Part shown: positions 17,221-28,771 of the stretch, piece by piece
How positions within the stretch are numbered: the stretch's first letter is position 1
How the letters are laid out: the number at the start of each line of letters is the position of its first letter
Assembly (NCBI RefSeq): GCF_024218795.1
Contig: NZ_CP100400.1
Location: forward strand, 1,922,001 to 1,986,000
Origin: Halorussus aquaticus
GTDB taxonomy: Archaea; Halobacteriota; Halobacteria; Halobacteriales; Haladaptataceae
Direction: 5' to 3'
Length of the DNA stretch: 64,000 nt
Made by a program: the position numbers and the translations under genes
Notes under the pieces: generated by a model
Told to the model about the DNA's origin: nothing
Database searches by the model: none
What the model saw: only the letters and a program-made list of their open reading frames with translations

Positions 17221-17341
17221 CCCGGTTTCCACCGACGGTTTCTAAGAGATAGGGCCGAATCCCGGTAACGACCGGTAAAACCTGACGCCGACCGAACGGA
17301 GGCCGAACAGTTTTTAAGGCTCCGGCAGGAGATTCGGGGGT

Positions 17342-18265
17342 ATGGAGCTATCCGTGGTGGTCCCGACGCTCAACGGCCGCGAGAGCCTCGCGTCGTGCCT
17401 CGACGCGCTGGCGGCCCACGCCCCGGACGCGGAGGTGGTCGTCGTCAACGGCCCCTCCGCCGACGGGACCACCGGGATGGTACGCGACCGCGACGACGTG
17501 GACATGTTGCTCGAAGTCTCGGACAGAAAACTCAACGTCGCGCGCAACGCGGGTCTCTCGGCGGTGACCGGCGACGTCGTCGCACTGGTCGGACAGGACC
17601 ACGTAATCGAACCGTCGTGGTACGACGGAATCGCGGCGGGTATCGCCGAGGCCGACGTCGTCACCGGCCCGGTCCATCGGTCGGTTCGGGCGGGGGTGAC
17701 GACCGAGTCCGAGGAGTGTCGGACCATCGACGGCCGGGAAGTGACCTACTTCGACGGCGGGAACGTCGCGTTCACGCGAGAGACCGTCGAAGCGATGGAC
17801 GGGTTCGACGAGTATCTGGAGACGGGCGGCGCGCGCGACTGCGCCCACCGACTCGCTGCGAGCGGCCGGGAGGTCGTCTGGTCGTCGGACGTGTCGGTGA
17901 CTCGTATCGACGAGGACGACGACAGCGACTGGGGGTGGAAGTACCGCGCGCTCGCCTATCGGCTCGTGAAGAACTACGGACTTCGGCCGGGAGTCGTCTA
18001 CCGGACGCTCCGTGACGCGGTCTCGGACGCCCTCTCGACGGCGACCGACGTGATTCGCGGCGACGAGACTCCCTCCGGGTGGATGGCCAGCGGCAAGCGC
18101 GTGGCCAAGAGTATGGCCGTGGGTTGCAAGGACGGTCTCAAAGCCAGATTCGCGGACAGGAGCGAGGCCCGCAACCCGAACGGTCTCTCCGTGCGCGCCG
18201 ACCGAGCGGTCGAACGGTACGATTGGCGAACCGACCCCGAGCAGAGGGAAGAACCGACCCAGTAG
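17342..18265 (+). CDS. Family 2 glycosyltransferase
   Basis: A 307-residue GT-A glycosyltransferase. The nucleotide-sugar fold begins MELSVVVPTLNGRESL, followed by VVVVNGPSADGTT and the segment GDVVALVGQDHVIEPSWY, in which QDH occupies the DxD position. The middle (YFDGGNVAFTRETVEAMDGFDE) is the acceptor-site block of GT2 enzymes. There are no clear membrane helices, so it is likely a soluble or peripheral enzyme acting on dolichol-linked or lipid sugars. Haloarchaea use many such enzymes for S-layer and lipid glycosylation. A TTTTTAAG box lies about 30 nt upstream of the ATG. The acceptor is unknown. Confidence 0.85.
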   Translation: MELSVVVPTLNGRESLASCLDALAAHAPDAEVVVVNGPSADGTTGMVRDRDDVDMLLEVSDRKLNVARNAGLSAVTGDVVALVGQDHVIEPSWYDGIAAGIAEADVVTGPVHRSVRAGVTTESEECRTIDGREVTYFDGGNVAFTRETVEAMDGFDEYLETGGARDCAHRLAASGREVVWSSDVSVTRIDEDDDSDWGWKYRALAYRLVKNYGLRPGVVYRTLRDAVSDALSTATDVIRGDETPSGWMASGKRVAKSMAVGCKDGLKARFADRSEARNPNGLSVRADRAVERYDWRTDPEQREEPTQ

Positions 18266-18429
18266 CGGACGGTTCGAGCGCTCTCTATCGACACCTCGAC
18301 CGAGACGAATACGGCCGGTCTCGGAGTTGGTTCAGCCTTCGAAACGGTCACAACTATCAGATTGTGTATGGGTGAAACGGTTGGGAACGAATCCATCGCT
18401 TATCAATGTGGTCGTGATATCCTCGGACG

Positions 18430-18822
18430 ATGGTAGGCGGACCCGCTGCGTCGATGAATTCCGAGCGTATCGACCACTCGTGCGACTTGCTCGGTAGCGC
18501 GTATCGTCGGTGTGTTATCTACGTCTTACAGGACGACGGTCCGACGGGTCTCGACGAACTCGCCGACGCGGTCGTCTCCTCGGACGTCGCGGAGGACCGA
18601 ACGCGAGCGACGGCCTCGCTCGTCCACACTCACCTCCCGAAACTGGCGGAGTACGACGTGGTAGCGTACGACGACCCGGAAGACGCCGTCTGGCTCAGCG
18701 ACGGCGTCGAGGCGCTCGAACCGTTTCTCACGGTCGTCGCCCGACAGGAGACCGACGGCGAGCGACTGGCGTCTCCGGGGTACGAGGTTCCGGATGCCAC
18801 TGCGAGCAACGCTCCTGATTAG
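18430..18822 (+). CDS. DUF7344-type winged-helix protein
   Basis: A 130-residue protein with a wHTH-like fold that matches the haloarchaeal DUF7344 group: CDLLGSAYRRCVIYVLQDDG, a second helix (LDELADAVVSS), then the recognition and hinge region ending LVHTHLPKLAEYDVVAYDD. These are putative DNA-binding regulators expanded in haloarchaea. A second DUF7344-type gene is encoded convergently, and the two stops overlap as TTAG at 18819-18822. The start could also be the inner ATG of MNSERIDHS at residue 9. Confidence 0.7.
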   Translation: MVGGPAASMNSERIDHSCDLLGSAYRRCVIYVLQDDGPTGLDELADAVVSSDVAEDRTRATASLVHTHLPKLAEYDVVAYDDPEDAVWLSDGVEALEPFLTVVARQETDGERLASPGYEVPDATASNAPD

Positions 18823-19199
18823 GTGCCCTCCCGTTTCCGGACACGGTCGTGCCACTCCTCCAGTCGGTCGCTGCCCCAGTACCGAATTTCCCCGGTCCGA
18901 GCGTCGTAATCGGCGACGCCCGCGTCCACCAGTTTCGGGACGTGAACGTGGTGCAGCGTCGATAGAACGCGGTCGCGGTCGGGTCGTTCTCCCGACTGTT
19001 CGGCCCGCTCGCTGGCGAGGTGGTCCGCGAGTTCGTCCCGGGTCGCAGACTCCCCCGGCGCGTCCCGGAGATAGCGCAGTATCACCCGTCGGTCGGCGTG
19101 AGCGAGTAACTCGAACGTCGCGTCCAGCGAGAGCGACACACCGTCCACTGGGCGGTCCTCGTTACGAGAATCTCCGTCGTCCGCTCCGTTTCCGGACAT
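18819..19199 (-). CDS. DUF7344-type winged-helix protein
   Basis: A 126-residue protein of the same group: FELLAHADRRVILRYLRDAPGE, TRDELADHLASE, then LSTLHHVHVPKLVDAGVADYD and the wing RTGEIRYWG. I start at 19199 (MSGNGADD), skipping an 11-residue basic in-frame leader. Its stop (TAA) overlaps the last base of the neighbouring plus-strand DUF7344 stop (TAG). Two such genes tail to tail suggest an old duplication with inversion or shared control; both ideas are inference. Targets are unknown. Confidence 0.7.
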   Translation of the reverse strand: MSGNGADDGDSRNEDRPVDGVSLSLDATFELLAHADRRVILRYLRDAPGESATRDELADHLASERAEQSGERPDRDRVLSTLHHVHVPKLVDAGVADYDARTGEIRYWGSDRLEEWHDRVRKREGT

Positions 19200-19290
19200 C
19201 CGACTACGCCTCGAAGGACGAACGAGCGCCACCGACTAAGGCGTTTTCCCGCGGGACGTCGCGCGCTCGTCGGTACGTGGGCCGTTCGAT

Positions 19291-20115
19291 TCAGAAGTCG
19301 CCCGGCAGCGAGTCACCCAGGACGCGTCTGGCGTTCTTGTCGAACACCTTCCGCATCGCGTCCTCGGGCACGTCGAGCGTCAGAATCTCCATCACCGCGA
19401 CGTTCGGGTGAGAACTCGGGGCACCGCTCCCGAACAGCACTCGGTCGGGATGTTCCATCACTGCTCGCTCCAACAGGTCCCGATACCGGACGTAACTCGT
19501 GTCGAGATAGCAGTCGTCGTTGCGTTCGAGCAGGTCCACTGCCTCGGTCATCAACTCCCGGTTCAGCGGGTGGCCGCCGAAGTGAGCGAGGATTACGGGG
19601 AACGACCGCGAGAGCAGGGCGTCTTCGGCCGCGTCCGGCGGGAACTGCTCGCCCCCGTGGACGAGTACGGGCAACCCCACGTCTTCCAACCGGTCCAGCG
19701 TCTCGTCGTCGGGCAGACCGTCCTCGGCGGGGTTCAGCTTGAACCCGTGGAACCGGTCGTCGTAGGCGTACTGCTCGACGTCCTCCGGGGAGGTGTGGTG
19801 GTCTTTCCGGCGGGCGGCGAGGTTGCGCAGGCGCGAGGACGCGCGCTCGCCCGGGTCTCGCGGGCCGTTTATCCGGGCGAAGGTGAGGAACGGTCGGTCT
19901 ACGCTCCGTCGCGCCACCGCGTTGTTCGCGCTCACGTAGCTCCCCCCGTCGCGCGTGCCCGGGAACACGACCGAGCGTACGACACCGGCCTGATGCATCT
20001 CGCGCTCCAACCTGTCGGGGCTGATGGCCCGCCCGCGGGTCTGAATGCCCCCGGCGTCGGCGTTGAGTCTGGCGTGTACGTCCACCACCCGAAACCGATG
20101 CTCCAACTCCAGCAT
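19291..20115 (-). CDS. Amidohydrolase-family metal-dependent hydrolase
   Basis: A 274-residue TIM-barrel hydrolase of the amidohydrolase 2 type. Features are the N-terminal FRVVDVHARLN, which replaces the usual HxH with HAR, a conserved Lys segment HGFKLNPAEDG, LPVLVHGG, VILAHFGGHP and the C-terminal VLFGSGAPSSHP where an Asp would often sit. The first metal motif and the terminal Asp are changed, so metal number or activity may differ from the standard family. The ATG at 20115 is leaderless with an AAAAATAG box about 30 nt upstream. The substrate is unknown; a decarboxylase or lactonase activity is possible. Confidence 0.7.
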   Translation of the reverse strand: MLELEHRFRVVDVHARLNADAGGIQTRGRAISPDRLEREMHQAGVVRSVVFPGTRDGGSYVSANNAVARRSVDRPFLTFARINGPRDPGERASSRLRNLAARRKDHHTSPEDVEQYAYDDRFHGFKLNPAEDGLPDDETLDRLEDVGLPVLVHGGEQFPPDAAEDALLSRSFPVILAHFGGHPLNRELMTEAVDLLERNDDCYLDTSYVRYRDLLERAVMEHPDRVLFGSGAPSSHPNVAVMEILTLDVPEDAMRKVFDKNARRVLGDSLPGDF

Positions 20116-20353
20116 TGAGGGTTGGTTTGGAACTACCCTATTTTTCAGTGTCGGTTGCGCTCGGTCGGCCGACAGGTCGCCGGTCGGAGCGTTGTCTTCG
20201 TGCGCACGTCGTGGCTGCGACGACGGCATCGGGACGTCCGAAGGAGAGACGGCGAGAGAGAAACAGTAGATAGTAGCACGGAGTCTTCATTCAGAGCTGT
20301 TCCCGAAACCGAAGTCGGCGATTCGGTAACTACAGATGCGAACGAAGTGCGCC

Positions 20354-20587
20354 CTACTGCGAGGTGTCGTCGAAATCCTCGACGAGGAACGCCGCCGTTG
20401 TGGTTAGCCCGGCGACGACGACAGCCAGCGGTGCTTGCGCGCCGACTGATTCGCCAGCGGCAACCGAACCAATCGCATATGTGATTGTGGCAGCAACGAG
20501 GATGAGAACACCTACAAACTCCCATTGGCGCTCTCCCGTAGTTAGCAACCGATAAGCAGTTCGGCCGGTGTTGCTCACTCGAGGCAT
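20354..20587 (-). CDS. Small two-helix membrane protein
   Basis: A 77-residue protein with two hydrophobic segments (about 24-42 and 49-67) and an acidic tail ending in VEDFDDTSQ. Codon use is a little less GC-rich than the neighbours, and the flanking gaps are AT-rich. A box like ACATAAAG lies about 35-40 nt upstream of the ATG. No homologous family was recognised. Confidence 0.5.
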   Translation of the reverse strand: MPRVSNTGRTAYRLLTTGERQWEFVGVLILVAATITYAIGSVAAGESVGAQAPLAVVVAGLTTTAAFLVEDFDDTSQ

Positions 20588-20805
20588 ACGTTTGGGTTGT
20601 CATTTGCCCCAATTAGTTCTTTATGTGTCAATTCTTGGCCGACGGACGACTGTGGACTCTCCCCCCTCTACTTGCCGTAGTTGTCACGAACTACTCTGAA
20701 CGAGGAAACCGTATTATCACCAACTACTGAAAAGAGCAGTGCGAGACCTCGGGACCCCGTCGAAAGGTCGTAGGCGGTCACCGACTCGGAGCCTCTCGGT
20801 TGCGG

Positions 20806-23057
<2,252 letters not shown>

Positions 23058-23248
23058 ATTCGGGGTTCGCTCGTCCGGTTGGAGGAACCGCTATTACAAA
23101 AAAGTAGGCGGTCTTAGGCCGACTTCCATTTTGAGAAATACAAAATATTTTCCCTCAATCGAAAATGCCCCGTGATACTGTCGCACGGAGACCACGTCGG
23201 CGTTCGAATACATACGTAAATCAGACTGCTTCTGAGCCCGGAGCAACA

Positions 23249-23256
23249 TTTATATA
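23249..23256 (+). promoter_or_regulatory. TATA box of the thermosome gene
   Basis: TTTATATA lies about 34-41 nt upstream of the ATG at 23290, within an AT-rich stretch. This gives a leader of about ten bases that includes GGGAG, seven bases from the ATG. Strong TATA boxes like this are usual for haloarchaeal chaperonin genes. Confidence 0.6.
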
Positions 23257-23289
23257 GAAGTTCAAACATCTTATAGACGGGGAGTAACC

Positions 23290-24882
23290 ATGGCAGATTC
23301 ACAGTCCGGACAGCGACGCATGGGCGGCAGACCGATGTTCGTCCTCGCCGAGGACACCGAGCGAACGCAAGGGAGAGACGCGCAGTCGTCGAACATCTCC
23401 GCCGGGAAGGCGGTCAGCGAGGCGGTTCGAACCACGCTCGGGCCTCGCGGGATGGACAAGATGTTGGTGACGGACACCGGCGACGTGACCATCACGAACG
23501 ACGGCGCGACCATCCTCGGGACGATGGACATCGAACACCCCGCGGCCCAGATGATCGTCGAAGTCGCGGAAGCACAGGAGGACGAAGTTGGTGACGGGAC
23601 GACGACGGCGGCGGTACTCGCGGGCGAACTGCTCTCGAAGGCCGAGGACTTGCTCGACGACGACGTACACCCGACCACGATAGTCGAGGGGTACGCGCAG
23701 GCCCGCGACATCGCCGTGGAGGCCATCGACGGTCTGGTCCTCGACGACGAACTCGACGACGACCTGCTGCGCGACGTGGCCGAGTCCAGCATGACGGGCA
23801 AGGGGACCGGCGACGTGACCACGGAGAAACTGGCCGACGCCGTGGTCCGGGCGGTCCGCCACGTCGAAGGCGACGAGGGCGTCGTCCGCGACAACGTCCG
23901 CGTCCACACACAGACCGGCGCGTCGTCGTCGGCGACCGAACTCGTAGAGGGCGTCATCAGCGACGCCGAAGCGGTCCACGCGAACATGCCCGGCGAAGTC
24001 GGGGACGCCACGATAGCGGTCGTGGACGAGAAGTTCGGCGTGCGCGAGACCGAAATCGACGCCGAGTACAACGTCGAGAGCGTCGATCAGTTGACCGCCG
24101 CTGTGGACGCCGAGGACCGCGAACTGCGGGAGTACGCCGACGCGCTCTCCGAGGCGGGCGTGGACGTGGTCTTCTCGACCGACTCCATCGAGGACCGCGC
24201 CGGGGCGTACCTCGCCGACGCGGGCGTCCTCGCGTTCGAGAACGTGGACGACGACGAGGCGAAGGCCATCGCCTCCGCCACCGGCGCGGGTCGGACCTCG
24301 AAGGTCGCGGACATCGAGGACGCGGACCTCGGCGAGGCCGAGACCGTCCGCGTCCGGACGTTCGGCGACGACGACCTCGCGTTCGTGGAGGGCGGCGCGG
24401 CCGCCGAAGCGGTCACGATGCTCATCCGGGGCGGTACCGACCACGTGGTGGACGAACTCGACCGCGCGCTGGAGGACGCCCTCGACGTGGTGACCGCGGC
24501 GCTCGACACCGGCGGCGTGGTGCCCGGCGCGGGCGCGACCGAAATCGCCGTCGCCAACCGCGTCCGCGAGGAGTCCGCGAGCGTCGAAGGCCGCAGACAG
24601 CTAGCGGTCGAGGCGTTCGCCGACGCGGTGGACGTGCTCCCGCGGACGCTCGCAGAGAACACCGGCATGGACCCCATCGACGGTCTCGTGGACCTCCGCG
24701 CCGGGAACGAGGGCGAGGAGGGTCGAGCCGGAATCATCGCCGAGGGCGAACACGGCGAGGTCGGCGACCCCGTCGAAGCGGGCGTCCTCGACCCCGCCGC
24801 GGTCAAACGCGAGGCGGTCGAGTCGGCGACCGAGGCCGCGACCATGATCGCCCGCATCGACGACGTCATCGCCGCCGAGTAG
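23290..24882 (+). CDS. Thermosome subunit (group II chaperonin) without GGM tail
   Basis: A 530-residue CCT/thermosome subunit that folds proteins inside a double-ring with ATP. Equatorial motifs are visible: [14 protein letters not shown] (about 47-60), NDGATIL (70-76) and the ATPase loop GDGTTTAAV (101-109), followed by the apical and intermediate domains and [10 protein letters not shown]. The C-terminus stops at IDDVIAAE; the Gly-Gly-Met tail found in many haloarchaeal subunits is absent. A third, tail-less paralogue such as Haloferax CCT3 is the nearest idea. The ring composition cannot be judged from one subunit. Confidence 0.93.
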   Translation: MADSQSGQRRMGGRPMFVLAEDTERTQGRDAQSSNISAGKAVSEAVRTTLGPRGMDKMLVTDTGDVTITNDGATILGTMDIEHPAAQMIVEVAEAQEDEVGDGTTTAAVLAGELLSKAEDLLDDDVHPTTIVEGYAQARDIAVEAIDGLVLDDELDDDLLRDVAESSMTGKGTGDVTTEKLADAVVRAVRHVEGDEGVVRDNVRVHTQTGASSSATELVEGVISDAEAVHANMPGEVGDATIAVVDEKFGVRETEIDAEYNVESVDQLTAAVDAEDRELREYADALSEAGVDVVFSTDSIEDRAGAYLADAGVLAFENVDDDEAKAIASATGAGRTSKVADIEDADLGEAETVRVRTFGDDDLAFVEGGAAAEAVTMLIRGGTDHVVDELDRALEDALDVVTAALDTGGVVPGAGATEIAVANRVREESASVEGRRQLAVEAFADAVDVLPRTLAENTGMDPIDGLVDLRAGNEGEEGRAGIIAEGEHGEVGDPVEAGVLDPAAVKREAVESATEAATMIARIDDVIAAE

Positions 24883-24928
24883 GTCTCGACTGCAATCTTT
24901 TCGGTCCCTCGACCGCGGTCTATTCGTT

Positions 24929-26032
24929 TTACCGCCGAGTCCGCGGTGCCGTCTCGACGGTCCGTCTCTCTGTCGCTCGTTCGCCCGTCTCGCTGTCGTC
25001 GCCGCGTCTCGTGTCGCCGTCACGCCCCGACCTGTAGCGCGCGTACAGCGCCAGACCGACCGCCCCGAGACCCGCCACCGCGACGCCGGTCAGACTCCGA
25101 CGCTGAGACGCCGCGGTGTACGCGCTCGTCTCCGAGACGTGGCGGTCGTAGTCGCCGCGCTCTTCGAGGTCGCCGGTCGGCGCGTCGATGTTGTTCGGCC
25201 CGTCCGGGCGCGCAGGAGACTCTTTCTTCTGCATCGGGACGAACAGTTTCTCCATGACGGTGTCCAAGAGGCCCGACGCGTAGTATCCCAGCGCCGCCAT
25301 CCCCTTGGCACCCCCGCCGACGTACACGTCGCGCTGGGGCCGCTCCGCGGCGTCGAGAATCGCCCGCGCCACCGTCTCCGGCGAGTAGATGGGCGGCGGG
25401 AGCGTCGCCTCCTCGTCCATGTAGTTCTTCGCGTGGTCCGAGTACGGCGTGTCGATGGAGGCCGGTTTGACCAGCGTCACCGACACGGGAGCGTTCTCCT
25501 GCTCCAGTTCCATCCGCAGGGCGTCGGTGAAGCCTTTGACCGCGTGTTTGGACGCCGAGTAACTCCCCTGAAGCGGAAGCGCGCGGTCGGACGCGACGCT
25601 CCCGACGTTGAGTATCGCGCCGCCGCGTTCCTTCAGGTGGTCGGCGGCCTCCAGCGACCCGTACAGCAGTCCCCAGACGTTCGTCTCGAACTGCTCGCGC
25701 ATGTCCTCGACCGGCGTGTCGGCCAGTTTGCCGTAGAGGAACGCGCCCGCGACGTTGACCCACGTGTCGAAGCCACCGTAGGTCTCGCGCGCCACTCGGG
25801 CGATTTTGCGCACGTCGTCGCGGTCGCGTACGTCGGCGACGACGTAGGTGGCCTCGCCGCCGTTCCGGGCGATTTCGTCGGTCAACTCCCGCAGCGCGTC
25901 CTCGCTCCGCGCCGCGAGGACTACCCGTGCCCCGCGGTCGGCGGCCATCCGGGCGGTCGTCAGGCCGATACCCGAGGACGCGCCGGTGATTACCATCACC
26001 TGCTCCTCGACGGGTTTCAGATTCACGCTCAT
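24929..26032 (-). CDS. SDR-family oxidoreductase with C-terminal membrane anchor
   Basis: A 367-residue short-chain dehydrogenase/reductase. The cofactor motif is TGASSGIG (16-23), followed by NVAGAFLYG, the catalytic Ser in NVGSVASDR and YSASKHAVKG as the Tyr-Lys pair. The C-terminal 110 residues extend past the usual 250-residue fold. They include a basic proline-rich linker and one hydrophobic segment (LTGVAVAGLGAVGLALYARY), so the enzyme is probably tethered to the membrane. It is downstream of pantoate kinase on the same strand with a 63-bp gap. The substrate is unknown. Confidence 0.85.
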   Translation of the reverse strand: MSVNLKPVEEQVMVITGASSGIGLTTARMAADRGARVVLAARSEDALRELTDEIARNGGEATYVVADVRDRDDVRKIARVARETYGGFDTWVNVAGAFLYGKLADTPVEDMREQFETNVWGLLYGSLEAADHLKERGGAILNVGSVASDRALPLQGSYSASKHAVKGFTDALRMELEQENAPVSVTLVKPASIDTPYSDHAKNYMDEEATLPPPIYSPETVARAILDAAERPQRDVYVGGGAKGMAALGYYASGLLDTVMEKLFVPMQKKESPARPDGPNNIDAPTGDLEERGDYDRHVSETSAYTAASQRRSLTGVAVAGLGAVGLALYARYRSGRDGDTRRGDDSETGERATERRTVETAPRTRR

Positions 26033-26095
26033 TGCTTTCGGACCTCGTACGAAGACGACGAGACGCTTAATGTCGGTGGCTGTCTCCGCCAGCGC

Positions 26096-26977
26096 TCAGC
26101 GCAGTTGCGCCCCCTCCGGGGAAACCTCGGTCCGGTTCGGCAGGACGCCCTCCGCGCCCACGGCGAACACCGTCTCGCCGACCATCGCCATGCTCGCGGT
26201 CCCACCCGCGGCCTCCACGTCCGCGACCGTCGCCCGAACCTCGTCGGTCGGCAGGTCGATGGCCTCGGCGAAGTCCCACGCCTCGCGGGTCAGACGCGCG
26301 AGCGAAGGGTCGTCGGGGAGCGCGTCGAGGGCGGCCGACCCCTCCCGCGCGACGGTGGCCATCAGGTCGTCGTCGGCAAGCGCCTCCTCGGTGGCGATGG
26401 GACCGAAACTGGCGTATTCGATGGGCGTCTCGCGGTCGTACTTCCGGGTGTCGCCGCCGTCGCCGACGACCAGACCGCCGCGGTTCTGGACGAACACGTC
26501 GCCGAGTCCGGTCCCGGCCTCGACCTCCGCGCGATGGGCGACTTCGACCAGTTCCTCGCGCGAGCGGCCCAGTCCGAACTCCGCGTTCGCGGCGATGGCG
26601 GTGGCGAGGGTGGCGGCCCCGCTCGCGCCGAATCCCCGGCCGATAGGCACCTCCGGAGTGAGGTCCACGCGGGCCGCGACGCCGTCGGTCCCCGATGCTT
26701 CCCGACGAGCCTCGTCGTCGCTCCGCTCGGACGAGACCCCGAGTTCACGGAGCGCCAGTTCCACGGGTTCGAAATCGGTCGGTTCACCCTCTACGGTGAC
26801 TACCGACTCGTCGCCATTCGGTTCGTCGGAGCCCGGTCCGTCGGCGTCTCGTCGGTCAGAGCGCGTCACGTCCGCGAGGACGCCGTCAGCGATGGCGACG
26901 CTCGCGCCCTTCGACTGGTCGGCGGTCTCGGCGGGCGCGAAGACGGCGGTGACGCTTCCGGGGGCGAAGGCTCTCAT
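26096..26977 (-). CDS. Pantoate kinase (GHMP family)
   Basis: A 293-residue GHMP-fold kinase matching archaeal pantoate kinase, which phosphorylates pantoate in coenzyme A synthesis in archaea. The start MRAFAPGSVTAVF at 26977 is the family's N-terminus. Motif 2, the phosphate loop, is PIGRGFGASGAAT, and the C-terminal GGTASMAMVGETVFAVG is motif 3. There is an extra charged stretch (about residues 36-60 and 80-100) before the P-loop, a normal haloarchaeal length variation. It diverges from pyrF. Archaeal CoA synthesis then needs phosphopantothenate synthetase, not seen here. Confidence 0.88.
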   Translation of the reverse strand: MRAFAPGSVTAVFAPAETADQSKGASVAIADGVLADVTRSDRRDADGPGSDEPNGDESVVTVEGEPTDFEPVELALRELGVSSERSDDEARREASGTDGVAARVDLTPEVPIGRGFGASGAATLATAIAANAEFGLGRSREELVEVAHRAEVEAGTGLGDVFVQNRGGLVVGDGGDTRKYDRETPIEYASFGPIATEEALADDDLMATVAREGSAALDALPDDPSLARLTREAWDFAEAIDLPTDEVRATVADVEAAGGTASMAMVGETVFAVGAEGVLPNRTEVSPEGAQLR

Positions 26978-27128
26978 GGCAGGAGATTGGTCGGAATCCC
27001 TTTTGAACCCTCGGGAGGCGGCGGTCCGCTCGGTAGAAGTCGGAGACGAGTCGTACCCGAGACCGCGATACCGCTCCCGTCGGCGCGAATTCGACGCTTT
27101 TGTATCCGCACCCGCGAAATCCGGACCA

Positions 27129-27938
27129 ATGACCGCGTTCTTCGACCGACTCGCCGACCGAATCGCCGAAATCGACAGCATCGTGTCGGTGGGACTGGAC
27201 CCCGACCCCGACCGCCTGCCCGACGAGGTACGGGACGCCGACCTGCCGCGCTGGGAGTTCAACCGCCGAATCATCGACGCGACTGCCGACCACGCCGCGG
27301 TGTTCAAGCCCAACGCCGCGTTCTACGAGGACGCCGACGGGTGGCGGGCGCTGGAGAAGACGGTCGAACACGCCCGCGCCGCCGGGGTTCCGGTCCTGCT
27401 CGACGCCAAGCGCGCCGACATCGGCAACACCTCCCGACAGTACGCGACGGTGCTGGACTCGGTGGACGCCATCACGCTCAACCCCTTCCTCGGTCGGGAC
27501 GCGCTCGCGCCGTTCCTCGACCGCGAGACGGCCGGATGCTTCCTCCTCTGTCGGACCTCGAACCCCGGCGGCGCGGACGTGCAGGAACTCGAACTCGCCG
27601 ACGGCGACCTCGTCTACGAGCGCGTGGCGGACCTCGCCAGCGAGTGGAGCGCGGAGGGCAACCGGAACGTGGGTCTCGTCGTCGGCGCGACCACCCCCGA
27701 CGAACTCCGTTCGGTCCGCGAGCGCGTGCCCGACCTCCCGTTTCTCGTCCCCGGCGTCGGCGCGCAGGGCGGCGACGTCGAGGCCGCCGCGACCCACGCC
27801 ACCGCGGCGAACGGCGCGGGACTGGTCAACTCCACGCGGGGCATCATCTTCGCCGGGGAGGACTCCGAGGCGGCCTTCGACGAGGCCGCCGAGGCGGCCG
27901 CGCGGGACCTCAAGGAGCGCCTGAACCAGTACCGATAG
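27129..27938 (+). CDS. pyrF: Orotidine 5'-phosphate decarboxylase
   Basis: A 269-residue class of OMP decarboxylase that makes UMP from OMP in pyrimidine synthesis. The active site is intact: SVGLDPDPDRLP at the N-terminus, a lysine in VFKPNAAFYE, LLDAKRADIGNT with the catalytic Asp-Lys-Asp arrangement, and the phosphate-binding C-terminus VPGVGAQGGD. The length fits the longer PyrF type 2 found in haloarchaea. The ATG at 27129 has a TTTTGTAT box about 25-30 nt upstream. The divergent neighbour is pantoate kinase. Confidence 0.93.
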   Translation: MTAFFDRLADRIAEIDSIVSVGLDPDPDRLPDEVRDADLPRWEFNRRIIDATADHAAVFKPNAAFYEDADGWRALEKTVEHARAAGVPVLLDAKRADIGNTSRQYATVLDSVDAITLNPFLGRDALAPFLDRETAGCFLLCRTSNPGGADVQELELADGDLVYERVADLASEWSAEGNRNVGLVVGATTPDELRSVRERVPDLPFLVPGVGAQGGDVEAAATHATAANGAGLVNSTRGIIFAGEDSEAAFDEAAEAAARDLKERLNQYR

Positions 27939-27969
27939 CCCTAATCGACGCGAGTCCGAACCACCGACC

Positions 27970-28242
27970 GTGAGCACTGAGTCCCGTATCTCCAGTCGCC
28001 CCATCTTCGCCGCGGTGGCGGTCGTCGTCGTCCTCGTGGCGGGCGGTATCGGCGCGGTCGTCGGCGCGTCCGGTCAGGAGCGCGCCGTGACGATGGACCT
28101 GTTGGGCGTGGTCTCGTTCGGCATGACGCCGCTGTCGATGGCCGCGTTCGGCATGCTCGTGACCGCGAGCGTGCTGGCAGTTCTCTTCACGCTCGTCAGC
28201 GTCGCGTCCAGGTACGACAACGAGGTCGGCGACCGCGCCTGA
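27970..28242 (+). CDS. Small two-helix membrane protein, GTG start
   Basis: A 90-residue protein with two hydrophobic segments (about residues 12-32 and 53-77) and an acidic C-terminus. The GTG at 27970 follows pyrF by 31 bp on the same strand, so it may be read from the pyrF transcript. No enzyme motif is visible; I do not recognise the family. Confidence 0.55.
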   Translation: MSTESRISSRPIFAAVAVVVVLVAGGIGAVVGASGQERAVTMDLLGVVSFGMTPLSMAAFGMLVTASVLAVLFTLVSVASRYDNEVGDRA

Positions 28243-28318
28243 CCGACGACCGGTGCGGACCGCAGGCGAGTCACGAACCGGCGAAACGTCCTTCTGGCCG
28301 CGCTCCGACGGCCTTCGC

Positions 28319-28765
28319 ATGGTCGAGACCCGCGTCGAGGAACTGACCACCGAGGCGGAGTGGACCGCCGCGCTCCCGATTATGCGCCAACTCTGGACTG
28401 ACGCGGACGAGGAGTTCGTCCGTTCGTGGGCCGACGAGGACGACTATCGACTGTTCGGTCTGCTCGCCGAGGCGGACGACGAATCGGCGTCGGAATGCGA
28501 ACGGCTCGTCGCCGTCGCGGGAGTCTCGGTCCAGCGCGTCCTCCACCACGCCCGTCACGCGTGGGTACACGACTTCGTGGTGGACGAGAGCCACCGCGGT
28601 GAGGGGCACGGCGCGGAACTGCTCTCGTTCGTGGAATCGTGGGCCTCGGACCGCGACTGCGAGTACGTCGCGCTCGCGGTCAGGGAGGGTAACGACGCCG
28701 CGCTCGATTTCTACGAGTCCGAATCGATGGAGCGGTGGGGATACGTCGTCGAGAGGGAACTCTGA
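28319..28765 (+). CDS. GNAT-family N-acetyltransferase
   Basis: A 148-residue single-domain acetyltransferase that uses acetyl-CoA. I place the ATG at 28319 (MVETRVEELT), dropping a 22-residue in-frame leader. Motif A, which binds CoA pyrophosphate, is HRGEGHGAELLSFVE, and the following VALAVREGNDAALDFYES is motif B. The preceding WVHDFVVDES strand is the typical acetyl-CoA support. The substrate, a small molecule or protein N-terminus, is unknown. It ends six bases before the convergent SAM-hydrolase-family gene. Confidence 0.85.
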   Translation: MVETRVEELTTEAEWTAALPIMRQLWTDADEEFVRSWADEDDYRLFGLLAEADDESASECERLVAVAGVSVQRVLHHARHAWVHDFVVDESHRGEGHGAELLSFVESWASDRDCEYVALAVREGNDAALDFYESESMERWGYVVEREL

Positions 28766-28771
28766 GCGTCG

